A stretch of 64,000 nucleotides of DNA from Rhizobium sp. Root708 (GCF_001429725.1 NZ_LMHV01000007.1:124001-188000), one strand, 5' to 3'; shown: positions 35,831 to 46,889, numbered from the stretch's first letter. The notes: generated by a model not told the origin, from the sequence alone. Made by a program: numbers and translations.

Positions 35831-36901
35831 CTACTTCACGATCTGCTGAAATTCCTTGTCGGAGGCAAAATCCTGCAGGTCGTTGTCGTCGTTTTCCGGA
35901 TCCGTCAGCTCCAGAAGCCGGAACTTGTAGTTATGATTCAGTTGGACGGCTCGGCGAGCCGCGCTTAGCACCGCGTTCCGCGCCTGCCGCAACTCTCGCG
36001 TGGTCGCGCCTGCAATGAGCAGTTCGTGATGTTTTTGTCCGTAGGCCGCCGCCATCAGATACCAGTAGCGTGCAAGGTTGGCTGCCGGCGTTTCGGCGAG
36101 CGTATTGCCGATATCGATTGCCTCGGCATATCCGCCCTCGCGGTACAGCAGGCTGAATATGACCTCGAGGCTATCGTCGATCGATATCTCCGATGCTGTT
36201 GAAGTGTAGGCGAGCGATGGCCCTCCGGCTATGTCCGCCAGCCTTGCCGCGGCTTCACGGACTTTCGGCACACCAACTTGAAGCAGCGCCTCGCCCGGAT
36301 CGCGCAGCACCTTCTCCGCGTACTGGAAGAGAGGTGAGAGGTAGATGCGGGTATACAGATAGAAAAAGATGAAACCGGCCACGAGCCCGGAGACCAGAAG
36401 GAAGGGACTTACCGCAGGCAGGGTCGTTGCCTGGGAGCCAGGCATATTGTCTTTCAGGAAAGCACTGAAATCCACGAAACGATCGTCAAGCGAGCCGATC
36501 TGCGTCAGCCCCACGCCGACCAGCATCGTCGTCAGCCATTCGGAAACACGCTCGAGATTCGTATTGGAACTGAGCAGACGTTCGCCTTTGCCGGCAAGTC
36601 TCGCCAGCGGGTCGGCGTCCGCCGGCGCCGCAACGACCGCAACCTGGTTATCCTTGGTCATTATCCTGGGCACGGAAAACAGAAATCCGAGGAAGCCGCC
36701 TGCCGACATCCCCGCAAAAACGACCAACCCGCCGACGCCGCTCGCAGCAACCCAACCGCTGAACTGAGACAAAACCAGCAGAAACAGAATGAACGCAACG
36801 GATATCCCGCCGACGACCACAAGCACCATAGCCGGTCGGCTACGCTTCTTCTCTTCCTGCCGCCATTGCCACCACCTGAAATGAGACGACATGCCCACCA
36901 T
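35831..36901 (-). CDS. Uncharacterised membrane protein with four hydrophobic segments
   Basis: A 356-residue protein I do not recognise with confidence. Two helices lie near the N terminus (about 24-46 and 51-75, the latter with the pattern GGFLGFLFSVPR), then a soluble stretch with NTNLERVSEWLTTMLVGVGLTQIGSL, a further helix (about 165-185), and a C-terminal alpha-helical, TPR-like region (YREGGYAEAIDIGNTL..., AARRAVQLNHNYKFRLLEL). Similar FLFxIPR and NTNLE-x-ISDWLT motifs occur, to my recollection, in scattered bacterial membrane proteins of unknown role. GGTGGGG precedes the ATG. Convergent with the kinase gene. Confidence 0.6.
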   Translation of the reverse strand: MVGMSSHFRWWQWRQEEKKRSRPAMVLVVVGGISVAFILFLLVLSQFSGWVAASGVGGLVVFAGMSAGGFLGFLFSVPRIMTKDNQVAVVAAPADADPLARLAGKGERLLSSNTNLERVSEWLTTMLVGVGLTQIGSLDDRFVDFSAFLKDNMPGSQATTLPAVSPFLLVSGLVAGFIFFYLYTRIYLSPLFQYAEKVLRDPGEALLQVGVPKVREAAARLADIAGGPSLAYTSTASEISIDDSLEVIFSLLYREGGYAEAIDIGNTLAETPAANLARYWYLMAAAYGQKHHELLIAGATTRELRQARNAVLSAARRAVQLNHNYKFRLLELTDPENDDNDLQDFASDKEFQQIVK

Positions 36902-36949
36902 GATCAGCCCCCACCGTTAAGAATGACGGCAGGTAATCATAAAGCAGAC

Positions 36950-36964
36950 ACACCTTCAAGGTGT
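36950..36964. promoter_or_regulatory. Short palindrome upstream of the uncharacterised membrane protein
   Basis: ACACCTT-C-AAGGTGT is a perfect 7-bp inverted repeat 49 bp before the start at 36901. On the minus strand it lies between TTGTAC and TTTATG/TATGAT, a geometry recalling long-spacer MerR-type promoters, but no MerR gene is nearby. Confidence 0.3.
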
Positions 36965-37009
36965 ACAATTTGATTAAGCAACTCAAAAGAGCATTCGGTT
37001 GTATCACCG

Positions 37010-37390
37010 CTATCCAAGCAGCAGATGCTTGCCGATCGTGAACATGAGAAACAGGCCGCAAGCCGCGAGCATGCACAAGACCGCGAACGATCCGAGATCC
37101 TTCGCGTGCTTGCCGACCATGGAAATCTCAGGCGATATCCGGTCGATCACCTCTTCGATCGCCGTATTCAGTGCCTCGACCGCAAACAGCGCCAGAAACA
37201 GCACCACCGCGATCATCAATTCGGAAAGCGTCGCCCCGACGGAAAGCAGCAGAATGATGGAAACCGCGAAGAACAATAGCTCCTGGCGAAACGCCGCTTC
37301 CTTGATCAGCCGACGAAAGCCGCCGAGCGAATAGCCGGCGGCGGCAAAAAAGTGGCTGAAGCCGGTCAGCTTCGTTACGGCGGGTTTCAT
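37010..37390 (-). CDS. dgkA: Diacylglycerol kinase
   Basis: A 126-residue inner-membrane kinase that phosphorylates diacylglycerol to phosphatidic acid. The catalytic signature is ALNTAIEEVIDRISPE followed by GKHAKDLGSFAV, within three transmembrane helices. In Rhizobiaceae it recycles diacylglycerol released during lipid and cyclic-glucan modification (known for the family). It stands alone, downstream of cobT on the same strand but separated from it by a hairpin. Confidence 0.95.
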   Translation of the reverse strand: MKPAVTKLTGFSHFFAAAGYSLGGFRRLIKEAAFRQELLFFAVSIILLLSVGATLSELMIAVVLFLALFAVEALNTAIEEVIDRISPEISMVGKHAKDLGSFAVLCMLAACGLFLMFTIGKHLLLG

Positions 37391-37414
37391 GGAGCGGCCT
37401 CATTCGTCAAGTCG

Positions 37415-37437
37415 ATGGCGGCCCCTTCGGCCGCCAT
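37415..37437 (-). terminator. Stem-loop between cobT and dgkA
   Basis: ATGGCGGCC / GGCCGCCAT forms a perfect 9-bp stem with a 5-base loop, 77 bp after the cobT stop. No T-run follows on the minus strand, so it is only a possible terminator for cobT. Confidence 0.45.
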
Positions 37438-37513
37438 GTTTCAGAAGATGCGAATACCGTTAACAGACCCGTACCGCAAGGCTCCGTCACAAAACTGTCA
37501 CGGACGCCAATGC

Positions 37514-38530
37514 TCAGTGCTTGTTCGTCACCCCTGCCTGGGCAAAGGTCGCCATGCCGGAATGGCATGCGGCAGCGGCCTTGACGATACCCGCCGCCAG
37601 CGCAGCACCGGTACCTTCGCCGAGGCGCATACCGAGGGCGAGCAGCGGCGTTTTTCCGAGCATCTCGATAGCGCGCAGGTGTCCGGGCTCACCGGAAACG
37701 TGACCGATGAGGCAATGGTCGAGCGCCGATGGATTGGCGGCCTTGAGAATGGCACCGGCGGCCGTCGCGACGTAACCGTCGATCAGCACCGGAATCCGCT
37801 CGACGCGCGCGGCAAGGATAGCGCCGGCCATGGCCGCGATCTCCCTGCCGCCAAGGCGGCGCATGATCTCCAGCGGATCGTGCAGGTGGTCGCGATGCAA
37901 CGCAACGGCCTTCTCGACGGCCGCGACCTTCCGCTCCAGCATCTCGCCTTCGGAGCCGGTGCCCGGTCCGACCCAGTCACGGGCGGAGCCGCCGTAGAGC
38001 GCATAGTTGATCGCCGCGGCGATCGTCGTATTGCCGATGCCCATCTCGCCGATGCAAAGCAGATCCGTACCGCCGGCGATCGCCTCCATGCCGAACGCCA
38101 TCGTCGCGGCACAGTCGCGTTCGGAAAGCGCGGCTTCCTCGGTGATGTCGCCGGTCGGATAGTCGAGCGCGAGATCGAAGACCTTCAGGCCGAGGTCGTA
38201 AGCGACGCAGATCTGGTTGATCGCCGCACCGCCGGCTGCGAAGTTCTCCACCATCTGCTGGGTGACGGACGGCGGGAAAGGCGTGATCCCCTGCTTCGCC
38301 ACACCATGATTGCCGGCGAATATCGCCACGAGCGGCCGGTTCACGGCAGGTGCGCGGCCGGTCCAGGCGGCAAGCCAGAAGGCGATTTCTTCAAGACGGC
38401 CCAGCGCACCCGGCGGCTTCGTCAGTTGCGCATCGCGTTCGCGTGCGGCGACCAATGCCGCGGCATCCGGTCCCGGCAGATCGCGCAGCAATGTCCGGAA
38501 ATCGTCGAACGGCAGGCCTGAAACGCTCAT
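37514..38530 (-). CDS. cobT: Nicotinate-nucleotide-dimethylbenzimidazole phosphoribosyltransferase
   Basis: A 338-residue enzyme that makes alpha-ribazole phosphate, the lower-ligand precursor of cobalamin. Landmarks are [66 protein letters not shown] and the C-terminal [13 protein letters not shown] containing the catalytic glutamate. AAGGAAG precedes the ATG. It is divergent from cobS, which uses its product. (Named cobT here in the sense of the E. coli enzyme, called CobU in Pseudomonas denitrificans nomenclature.). Confidence 0.96.
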   Translation of the reverse strand: MSVSGLPFDDFRTLLRDLPGPDAAALVAARERDAQLTKPPGALGRLEEIAFWLAAWTGRAPAVNRPLVAIFAGNHGVAKQGITPFPPSVTQQMVENFAAGGAAINQICVAYDLGLKVFDLALDYPTGDITEEAALSERDCAATMAFGMEAIAGGTDLLCIGEMGIGNTTIAAAINYALYGGSARDWVGPGTGSEGEMLERKVAAVEKAVALHRDHLHDPLEIMRRLGGREIAAMAGAILAARVERIPVLIDGYVATAAGAILKAANPSALDHCLIGHVSGEPGHLRAIEMLGKTPLLALGMRLGEGTGAALAAGIVKAAAACHSGMATFAQAGVTNKH

Positions 38531-38662
38531 GAATGCGGCTTCCTTGTCTCTAACTTGTATTTTCGCTGCAAATCAGCTTCTTTCGTGGCCACTCTCTTAA
38601 AGGCAGCAGCTCAGGCGAACAACTGCAAAAGCGCTGCAATATCGTCGCGGAGCAAGCCCTGC

Positions 38663-39445
38663 ATGAACATCGGAACCTACGGGGCGGATATTGCCCGGGC
38701 CATCGGTTTCCTCAGCCGAATTCCGATGCCGCAGGCCGCGTTTTCCGGCTATGACGGCAAGCTCGGTCGTGTCGCGCGTGCCTTTCCCGCCGCGAGCGTG
38801 ATCATTACGCTTCTGCCGGCTTTGATCCTTTTCGTGATGCTGTCCCTGCACGGTGACCGGCTCATGTCGGCGCTGGTGGCCTTGTCCGTTCTGTGTGTCC
38901 TGACTGGCGCGCTGCACGAAGACGGACTGGCCGATTGCGCCGATGGCATGGGTGGTGGCCGCGACCGCGAGCACAGCCTGTCGATCATGAAGGACAGCCG
39001 CATCGGCACCTACGGCGCGATTTCCCTCGTCCTGTCGTTTGCGCTTCGTGCGGCGGCGCTGGCGGCGATCGCCCGCGCGGAGGCACCGTTAGCCGCAGCC
39101 CTCGCCCTTCCAGCCGCCGCCTGCATCAGCCGCAGCGCGCTCGTCTGGCATTGGTACCGCCTGCCGCCGGCAAAGCCCGACGGCGTTGCCGCAGCTTCTG
39201 GCAAACCGAACGAAAGCGCCATGCAGATCGCGTTGGTATCGGGCTGCCTCCTGGCGGGCCTGCTGGTCTGGCCGAGCCTCGGCCTGCTGCCCCTCGTTTG
39301 CACGCTTCTGGCGGCGGGATTGAGCACCGTCGCCTTCACGAGATACACGCGAATGCGCCTGCTCGGCCACACCGGCGACACCCTTGGCGCGACAGCACAA
39401 ATTTCCGAGATCGCTTCCCTGTGCGCCCTTGCCATGGCTTTGTGA
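38663..39445 (+). CDS. cobS: Adenosylcobinamide-GDP ribazoletransferase (cobalamin synthase)
   Basis: A 260-residue integral membrane enzyme that joins adenosylcobinamide-GDP and alpha-ribazole in the last step of B12 assembly. The family signature [34 protein letters not shown] contains the Mg-binding aspartates. The ATG at 38663 ([21 protein letters not shown]) gives the normal length; an earlier frame extension from 38555 reaches into the divergent intergenic region. Called CobV in Pseudomonas nomenclature. No B12 riboswitch is visible upstream of either gene. Confidence 0.94.
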   Translation: MNIGTYGADIARAIGFLSRIPMPQAAFSGYDGKLGRVARAFPAASVIITLLPALILFVMLSLHGDRLMSALVALSVLCVLTGALHEDGLADCADGMGGGRDREHSLSIMKDSRIGTYGAISLVLSFALRAAALAAIARAEAPLAAALALPAAACISRSALVWHWYRLPPAKPDGVAAASGKPNESAMQIALVSGCLLAGLLVWPSLGLLPLVCTLLAAGLSTVAFTRYTRMRLLGHTGDTLGATAQISEIASLCALAMAL

Positions 39446-39464
39446 AACAACGATAAAGCTCGTC

Positions 39465-39653
39465 ATGCGCACGCCCTGCATCAACGTATGCTCTATCGAT
39501 CCCGCCAACGGTTTCTGTGTTGGCTGCGGCCGCACGCTTGGCGAGATCGCCGGCTGGATGTCGCTTAGCGAGGAGCAGCGCAACACTGTGATGGCATTGC
39601 TGCCCGACCGGCTCCGCCAGAGTGCTGCGGCAACCTTGGAGCATCGTGCATGA
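39465..39653 (+). CDS. DUF1289-family small cysteine protein
   Basis: A 62-residue protein with the DUF1289 pattern [36 protein letters not shown]: four cysteines (CxxxC...CxxC) that probably bind iron-sulfur or zinc. Function unknown. It begins 19 bp after cobS and overlaps the aspartic protease gene by four bases (ATGA), so cobS, DUF1289 and the protease are likely one transcript. Confidence 0.88.
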   Translation: MRTPCINVCSIDPANGFCVGCGRTLGEIAGWMSLSEEQRNTVMALLPDRLRQSAAATLEHRA

Positions 39654-40351
39654 GCCGTATGGTTGTCCTTCTTGCTGTGCTCGGCATCGGTCTTGCCGTC
39701 CTGATCTTCAATCACGACAATTCCCGCATCATGGGAATGCGGACCGACGATTTCGGACGCATGATCTATCTGCTGCCGATCGCCTTGATGCTGGCGGCCG
39801 GCATCTGGTCACGACGGATCAACGCCGGCGAAACACTCCGCAACATCATGATCTGGCTGGTGCTGATACTCGGCCTTGCGACGGCGTATCTCTATAGGCA
39901 GGAAGCCTCAGGCGTAGGCAACCGCCTCCTCGCCGGCCTCGTTCCCGGCCGCGCCGTCGTGGTGACGACGAGCGAAGGCGGCAAGGAGGTTATTCTCCAT
40001 AAGCTGCTGAACGGCCATTTCGAGGCCGACGTCATGGTCAACGGCCAGTCGATATCGATGCTGGTGGATACCGGCGCGAGCATGATCGCCCTGTCGCGTG
40101 AAGACGCCGAGCGCGTCGGCATTATCCCCGAGAACCTCACCTATTCCATGTCCGTCATGACCGCCAATGGTCGCGCCAGTGCCGCTCCGGTCACCCTTGC
40201 CGAAGTCTCCATCGGCCCGATCGTCCGCAACAATGTCGTTGCCAGCGTCGCCGAAGACGGCAAGCTGGACCAGAGCCTGCTTGGCATGAGCTTCCTGGAA
40301 ACCCTGGGTTCGCTGCAGATGCAGACCGACGAATTACGGATGCGCGACTAG
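39650..40351 (+). CDS. Membrane-anchored retropepsin-like aspartic protease (TIGR02281 family)
   Basis: A 233-residue protein with three N-terminal hydrophobic segments (about residues 4-20, 38-55, 66-83) and a single retropepsin-type domain. The active site is [21 protein letters not shown], and the C-terminal [22 protein letters not shown] matches the clan AA TIGR02281 family common in alphaproteobacteria. Such proteases act as dimers; the substrate is unknown. It overlaps the DUF1289 gene. Confidence 0.9.
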   Translation: MSRMVVLLAVLGIGLAVLIFNHDNSRIMGMRTDDFGRMIYLLPIALMLAAGIWSRRINAGETLRNIMIWLVLILGLATAYLYRQEASGVGNRLLAGLVPGRAVVVTTSEGGKEVILHKLLNGHFEADVMVNGQSISMLVDTGASMIALSREDAERVGIIPENLTYSMSVMTANGRASAAPVTLAEVSIGPIVRNNVVASVAEDGKLDQSLLGMSFLETLGSLQMQTDELRMRD

Positions 40352-40529
40352 TCCGGGAACGATCACCCAAGATGAACGAGCGACGCAAGATCTGGTGAGG
40401 TTTTCCGGCATCAGTGGCCACAAATCATCTTTCTGACGCCCTCCGTCGCTTGCTCCCCCTGCCTCCATAAGCAATGTTGCAACTCAGATTGGTTGATCCG
40501 TTTGCGATCAGGATGCCTGGGAAAGCAAT

Positions 40530-41993
40530 TTGACTGATATTAGCAGCCAAGCGGAACGTCCGTGGCGCAGCCGCCTGGACGTGACGATCTCGCTTCCAAT
40601 GGCCGTGCTTGCAACCTACTTTGCAATGGCCTTGATCGCACGCCTGTTGCGCGGCAACGACCTTTCAGCCGACGAGAACCAGTTGGCGTTCCTCTCTCAG
40701 TTCATGTGGCTGGGCTACGGCAACCAGCCGCCGTTCTACAACTGGCTCGCCTGGATTTCGACCCATGCTTTCGGCACCTCGATAGCGTCGTTATCGCTGC
40801 TGAAGGATTTGCTGCTTTTTTCAAGCTGTCTCTGTCTTGGCGTGGCAACGCGGGTTGCCACGCAACGCAAGGAATGCGCAGAGCTTGCCGCCATAGGCGC
40901 CGTGACGCTGCCAGCCGTCTTTCTGCTCTCCCAGCGCGACTTGACGCATACCGTCGGCGCCTTTCTGGCCGTCGCCCTTTTTCTTCTCTCTCTATTTTCC
41001 GCCCTCAAGCGTCCGACTGCGCTGAACTACGCCTGTGTCGGGCTTGCGGCCGGGATCGGCTTTCTTGCCAAGTATAATTTTGCCGTCCTGCCGATCGCAG
41101 CCGGCATTGCGCTATTGCTGGACAAGGACTGGCGTGCCCGTGCACTCGATTGGCGAGTGGCGATCACCGTCGTCGTCGGGCTGATGGTCGTCGGCCCGCA
41201 TCTGAGCTGGGTGCATGGCAATTTCGGCATGGCGACAGGTGCAACCGTCGAGGAGATGCAGGAAGCCGCAAGCGGTTCGCTTCCCAAATGGTTGACGGCT
41301 GCCGCGGCCCTCCTCCTTTCCGTCGTGAAGTGCTCGGCCATCACCATGGCGCTCTTCGCACTGGCCTACAGAAGCCGGCTTGCCGACATCATCAGGGCCG
41401 AAAGCCGGTGGACGCGCCTGACCGGACGTATGCTGCTCATATCGCTGCTGCTGGTTTTCGTGGTGCTTATCGCGGTCGATGCAACGACCGTGCGTCCGAA
41501 ATGGCTGGCGATCTATTTCCTGCTCTTGCCCGTCTATCTCGCCTGCAAGGTCGCCGCAGCCGATGTCCGATCGGAAAAGGCCACACGGCAATTCACCCTG
41601 GTATCGGCGGGCCTGGTCATGTCCTTCCTCGCGGTGATCCTCATCGGCGAGCTGACGGAGCCGCTGCGAGGCAAGGATGACGACAACTCCGCGCCCTACG
41701 CTGCCCTCGCCTCCCAGGCCCGTGCCGCCGTTTTGAGCGATGCCACCGTCATTCTTGTGGAGAACGTGCCGCTGGCCGGAAACCTGAAGATATGGCTTCC
41801 GAATGCCCTGGTTCTGACGCCGGATACGGCCAGCGCCGTTGGCGCCGAACCGGCTCTAGTCGTCTGGCAGGCGGACAAAGGTGGCGAGCCGCCGGCCTGG
41901 GCGACGGAATGGATGGAGCGGTCGAACCTGCTCGATATCCACTCCACGACCGACGGAAACTTCCGTCTGGCCGTGCGCTCCTCACTGCCGTGA
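40530..41993 (+). CDS. GT-C glycosyltransferase (family 39-like, ArnT/PMT type)
   Basis: A 487-residue integral membrane protein with about eleven helices. An acidic pair in the first loop (LSADENQLAFLSQFMWLGYGNQPPFYNWL) matches the catalytic Asp/Glu and downstream aromatic loop of dolichyl/undecaprenyl-phosphate sugar transferases of the GT39/GT83 kind. The start is TTG at 40530 with GGGAAAG upstream; the first ATG (24th codon) lies within the first helix. The acceptor is unknown; lipopolysaccharide or another envelope glycan is likely by analogy. Confidence 0.85.
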   Translation: MTDISSQAERPWRSRLDVTISLPMAVLATYFAMALIARLLRGNDLSADENQLAFLSQFMWLGYGNQPPFYNWLAWISTHAFGTSIASLSLLKDLLLFSSCLCLGVATRVATQRKECAELAAIGAVTLPAVFLLSQRDLTHTVGAFLAVALFLLSLFSALKRPTALNYACVGLAAGIGFLAKYNFAVLPIAAGIALLLDKDWRARALDWRVAITVVVGLMVVGPHLSWVHGNFGMATGATVEEMQEAASGSLPKWLTAAAALLLSVVKCSAITMALFALAYRSRLADIIRAESRWTRLTGRMLLISLLLVFVVLIAVDATTVRPKWLAIYFLLLPVYLACKVAAADVRSEKATRQFTLVSAGLVMSFLAVILIGELTEPLRGKDDDNSAPYAALASQARAAVLSDATVILVENVPLAGNLKIWLPNALVLTPDTASAVGAEPALVVWQADKGGEPPAWATEWMERSNLLDIHSTTDGNFRLAVRSSLP

Positions 41994-42007
41994 TATCGGC
42001 ACGCTCA

Positions 42008-42030
42008 GGCGCCGCTGCTTGAGCGGCGTC
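42008..42030. terminator. Stem-loop between convergent glycosyltransferase and ABC permease genes
   Basis: CGCCGCT / AGCGGCG (42010-42016 with 42022-42028) forms a perfect 7-bp stem around 5 bases, extendable by a G-T pair. It lies midway in the 38-bp convergent gap and could end both transcripts, though T-runs are missing. Confidence 0.45.
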
Positions 42031-42031
42031 C

Positions 42032-42789
42032 TCAGTTGCGCAGGCGATATCCAGTCTTGAACATCCATCCGAGCGTTCCGAGGCACAAAGCCAGGAAGAT
42101 CGAGATCATCCCGAGGCTGACCAGCGGGTTGACATCGGCAATTCCGTAAAAGCTCCAACGGAAACCGCTGACGAGATAGAGCACCGGATTGAAATGGCTG
42201 ACCGCCTGCCAGAATGGCGGCAGCATGTTGATCGAGTAGAAGCTGCCACCGAGGAAGGTCAGCGGCGGAACGACCAGCATCGGAATGAGGTTGAGCTGCT
42301 CGAAGTTGCTGGCCCAGATGCCGATCATGAAGCCGAACAGGCTGAAGGTGATCGCCGTCAGCAGGAAGAACAGCACCATCATGAACGGGTGCTCGATCCG
42401 GACATCGACGAAGATATTGGCCGTCAGAAGGATGATCACGCCGATCATCAGCCCCTTCGTGGCGGCTGCGCCGACATAGCCCAGCAATATCTCGGCCATG
42501 GCGACCGGGGCCGACAGGACCTCGTAGATGGTTCCGGTGAACTTCGGAAAATAGATACCGAACGAGCCGTTGCTGATGCACTGACCGAGCAGCGTCAGCA
42601 TGATGAGACCCGGCGTGATGAAGGCGCCGTAGGACACCCCTTCGACCTCCTGGATCCTTGAGCCGACCGCCGCCCCGAAGACGATGAAATAGAGCGACGT
42701 CGAGATGACGGGCGAGACCACGCTTTGAAGCAGCGTGCGGCGGGTCCGCGCCATTTCGAAGAAGTAGATGGACTTGATGGCCTCGAAGT

Positions 42790-42793
<4 letters not shown>
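42032..42793 (-). CDS. ABC-2 type transporter permease (YadH-like)
   Basis: A 253-residue ABC-2 family membrane protein with six helices. Typical segments are [39 protein letters not shown] and [37 protein letters not shown]. It overlaps the ATPase gene by four bases. YadGH-type exporters are widespread and their cargo is not established; NodIJ, which export Nod factors, are related, but this pair is not near nod genes. Confidence 0.9.
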
Positions 42794-43716
<923 letters not shown>

Positions 43717-43886
43717 AGGGCTTTTTTCTAGGTTAGCGCGGAATTACTCGCGCTATATAGCCGCCGCGAGCACGTTTGACATCCTGTAACGCGCGAACAG
43801 AGCATTCGTATTCACGAAATGCTGAAAGAACGAAAGAATCTACTTTCCCTTAGTTCAATCAGTTCGGCCTTTTGACAAGGACGCGG

Positions 43887-45188
43887 CTAGTCGCAGTAAG
43901 CCTTGCCGCTCTGGCGTGCCCGCAGATCGAAATGGAAGTGGTTCCAGTGCTCCGGATTGCTGCCCGGACCGAGGACGGTGTTGAAGTACTTGCAGCTGTC
44001 GCTGCGAACCGCCTTGAGCAAGCGCCCCTCGCGTAAGGAGAACAGCCCCTTCTTGCGCACATCGATCTCGTGGCCGCTCTTCAGCACGAACTTGCCGACA
44101 TCGATCGCGTTTCCGCGCGCATGTTCGGACATCGGATTGTATTTCTGGCGGCTGTTGTTCATGCGGCGGCAGCTGTATCCACCGAGAGGTTGGATCGTCT
44201 TGATGCCGGACCAGTAGCGGAAGCGCGCTGATGGAGCGAGCTCGTTCTTGACCCACTTCGCGAAGGCGAGCGTAACCTGGCAATTGAGCGTGACCGCCGG
44301 CTTGACCCCGATGTTCCCTGACAGGCCCTGCAGCGAAATCGGGTAGGGAACCTGGCAGGCCGGGCCCTGGGAGATCGCCGGCTTGTCGGTGAAGACGACG
44401 CCCATGCGCTTCAACTCGCGGCGGCATGAAAGCTCGGAACTCGGCATGACGCCCGGATCGACCGGCGCCGGCGCGCTCATCATCGGATTGTTGGGGCGCA
44501 GCATCGCCACCTGCGTCTCGTTTTCCTCAGGCACTCTCGCGGGAGCAACGACCGCGCGTCCGTCACCCCAGGCGGGCGCCGCGCTCATCGCCGCTTCGCT
44601 GGCCGGCCTAGGCGCCCGGGCCCTGTTGATCTGCGTCGGACTATCCGTGCCTATGCCATCGACAACAGGCTGATCGGATTGACCTTCGGCGATCTGCTGC
44701 TCTTCCTCGGCGGCAAGCCCGGTCACCGGTTCGGCGCCAAGTTCGTCGTCCATGTTGACGCCGCCTGCGGGAACGGCGAGCTGCTGCGTGCCACCCCAGG
44801 TCTGCGGCTGCCCTGAAAGCTGGCCCGCCATCCCGCGTGCACCGGCGGAGGCTTCGTCACTGCCGCTGCGCGGCAGCCCTTGTGACGCCGGCATTGGCTG
44901 CGCCATCCGCGCCGAATGACCGGTTCCCGCCAGATTGGGCGTATCGAGATAGTCGACGGACTGCGAGGTATCGCGCACAGGCTGCGTGGAAACGGGGTAT
45001 GCCGGCTGAACATCGGCGCTCGGCATCTGCACCGGCGCCTGATAATGCTTCGGCGGAGTAATGGAACTGACCTTCATGCCGCTGTCGACATCGCCGGGGG
45101 GAACGAGCCCGTCCGTTGAACAGGTCGTCAAGGCTGTCGAAAGCAGCACCGGCAGCAAGGAACGCCGCAGAAGGGAAACAAACGCCAT
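43887..45188 (-). CDS. Extensin-like C-terminal domain protein, exported
   Basis: A 433-residue exported protein. The N terminus has a hydrophobic signal followed by TTCSTDG; the cysteine could be lipidated, but Thr before it is not a canonical lipobox residue. Residues 30-260 are a disordered Pro/Ala/Gln/Ser region. The C-terminal 170 residues form an extensin-like domain (PF06904) related to D-Ala-D-Ala carboxypeptidase/M15 folds: SEHARGNAIDVGKFVLKSG with His/Asp metal ligands and SNPEHWNHFHFDLRAR. A wall-modifying peptidase role is plausible but unproven. Confidence 0.88.
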   Translation of the reverse strand: MAFVSLLRRSLLPVLLSTALTTCSTDGLVPPGDVDSGMKVSSITPPKHYQAPVQMPSADVQPAYPVSTQPVRDTSQSVDYLDTPNLAGTGHSARMAQPMPASQGLPRSGSDEASAGARGMAGQLSGQPQTWGGTQQLAVPAGGVNMDDELGAEPVTGLAAEEEQQIAEGQSDQPVVDGIGTDSPTQINRARAPRPASEAAMSAAPAWGDGRAVVAPARVPEENETQVAMLRPNNPMMSAPAPVDPGVMPSSELSCRRELKRMGVVFTDKPAISQGPACQVPYPISLQGLSGNIGVKPAVTLNCQVTLAFAKWVKNELAPSARFRYWSGIKTIQPLGGYSCRRMNNSRQKYNPMSEHARGNAIDVGKFVLKSGHEIDVRKKGLFSLREGRLLKAVRSDSCKYFNTVLGPGSNPEHWNHFHFDLRARQSGKAYCD

Positions 45189-45347
45189 ACTCTCATCGCT
45201 TCCGGGTATCGGCAGTGACCAAAAGACTTCACCCGAAATTTAGTGAAAAACGGTGAACGAAAACTTACCTGCCGAAACCGACGACATCTCCCCAACAATT
45301 CGTGGTATTGAATGCACGCTACGCGGACGCCCCAACGTCGGTCTTTT

Positions 45348-46751
45348 TCACCCTCGCCGCACCGCGCGATAGGCACTGATGATCGCCTCGGCCGCCCTCT
45401 CCGCTTCCGCCATGTCGGTCTGATAATTGCACACAGACAGGCGCATCACCTGCCGTCCGCGCCAGGTCGCCCCGCCTGCGAAGACACGGCCGACCCGCTG
45501 CAGCTCGGCAATCGTTGCTGTGGTCAACGCGTCCGCCGGCTCCGCGGGCAGGTCGGTGCCGAACCGGACGATGGCCTGATTCAGGACAACGCTGTTGCCG
45601 ATCGCAATTCCGGGCTCCGACGCCAGCGCCGTCGCGATCGTCTCGGCAGAATCACAACAGCGGTCGACCAAGGCTTCGATGCCCGACCGACCCAGGTGCC
45701 GGATCATGGCCCAGGTCGAAAATCCGCGCGCCCGCCGCGAGAGTTCGGGAACGTAGTGGGACGGATCACGCTCGCCCTCGCGCGCAAGCGGAAGGTAACT
45801 GGCGGCAATCGTCATGGCACGACGGTGCGCGAGCTCATTGCGGACGATCGCATAGCCGCAGTCGTAAGGCGTCTGCAGCCATTTGTGGCCGTCCGTCGCC
45901 CAGCTGTCCGCGAACTCGACCCCACCGGTGAGATGGCGCCGCCGCGCCGACGTCTGCGCCCATAACCCGAATGCACCATCGACGTGAACCCAGGCTCCCT
46001 TGGACTTTGCCATTGGAATGAGCCGCGCGAAATCATCACAATGGCCGGTGTTGATCTGCCCGGCCTGCAAGACTGCGATACAGGGACCCTCAACCTCTGT
46101 AATTGCCTCAGCGAACGCCTCGGGCTCTATCCGCCCCTGATCGTCGGTCGCGATCCTGATGACACGATCGTGGCCGAGGCCGAGGAACTGCAGGGCAGAG
46201 AAGACCGTCGTATGCGCATCGTCACCGATCAGGACGCTGATCGGCGGTGCCCCGAAGAGACCAAGCGCATCGGCATCCCAGCCCGCCCGCGCCAACACCT
46301 CGCCCCTGGCAGCCGCAAGACAGGTAAAGTTCGCGACCGTTGCGCCGGTGACGAAGCCAATGGAACAGGAAGGCGGCAGCCCAAGCAGCGTCAACAGCCA
46401 ACGGCTGGTAACTGCCTCCACCGCCGAGGCAGCGGGCGCAACGGTATGATTGCCGGAATTCTGCCCCCAGGCGCTCGTCAGAAAATCGGCCGCCACCCCC
46501 ATCGGATGCGAGCCACCGATGACCCAGCCGAAGAAGCGCGGCCCTGTCATGGCGTGAAGTGCAGGCTCCGCCTTCGCGACGAGATCGTCCAGCACGCTCG
46601 CCATCGGCGCCGATCCCTCGGGAAGATCCTCGGAAAAATCGGCAAGCGCGGCCGCATAATCCTTGCGGGCACGCTGCGGCCCTTCCGCGACGCGGTCACG
46701 AAAGCTTGCAGCGTGATCGGCGGCCTTCGAAAAGAGTTCTCTGTTGTCCAC
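45348..46751 (-). CDS. PLP-dependent decarboxylase (aromatic-L-amino-acid / group II family)
   Basis: A 467-residue group II amino acid decarboxylase. The cofactor lysine is in SWATDGHKWLQTPYDCG; the conserved HVDGAFGLWA holds the Asp contacting the pyridine nitrogen; GFVTGATVANFTCLAAAR binds phosphate. Start chosen at GTG 46751 with GGGAGG upstream; the longer frame to 46844 has no better site. The substrate (aromatic amino acid, diaminobutyrate or other) cannot be assigned. Monocistronic in appearance. Confidence 0.88.
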   Translation of the reverse strand: MDNRELFSKAADHAASFRDRVAEGPQRARKDYAAALADFSEDLPEGSAPMASVLDDLVAKAEPALHAMTGPRFFGWVIGGSHPMGVAADFLTSAWGQNSGNHTVAPAASAVEAVTSRWLLTLLGLPPSCSIGFVTGATVANFTCLAAARGEVLARAGWDADALGLFGAPPISVLIGDDAHTTVFSALQFLGLGHDRVIRIATDDQGRIEPEAFAEAITEVEGPCIAVLQAGQINTGHCDDFARLIPMAKSKGAWVHVDGAFGLWAQTSARRRHLTGGVEFADSWATDGHKWLQTPYDCGYAIVRNELAHRRAMTIAASYLPLAREGERDPSHYVPELSRRARGFSTWAMIRHLGRSGIEALVDRCCDSAETIATALASEPGIAIGNSVVLNQAIVRFGTDLPAEPADALTTATIAELQRVGRVFAGGATWRGRQVMRLSVCNYQTDMAEAERAAEAIISAYRAVRRG

Positions 46752-46889
46752 CGCATCTGCCTCCCGGACGGGAGCGAACCCGCCCAATCTGATGTCGGAT
46801 ATCTGGATCAGCAAACGATAGCGGCAACGCCCGGCCCATGCCAAACATCAAAGGGAGGTACAGCGGAAATTGCGCGGTGCTTCGGCGGC

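Noticed and set aside
38531..38662. Cobalamin riboswitch between cobT and cobS
   Set aside because: No B12-box or matching structural core found by eye in the short intergenic region.
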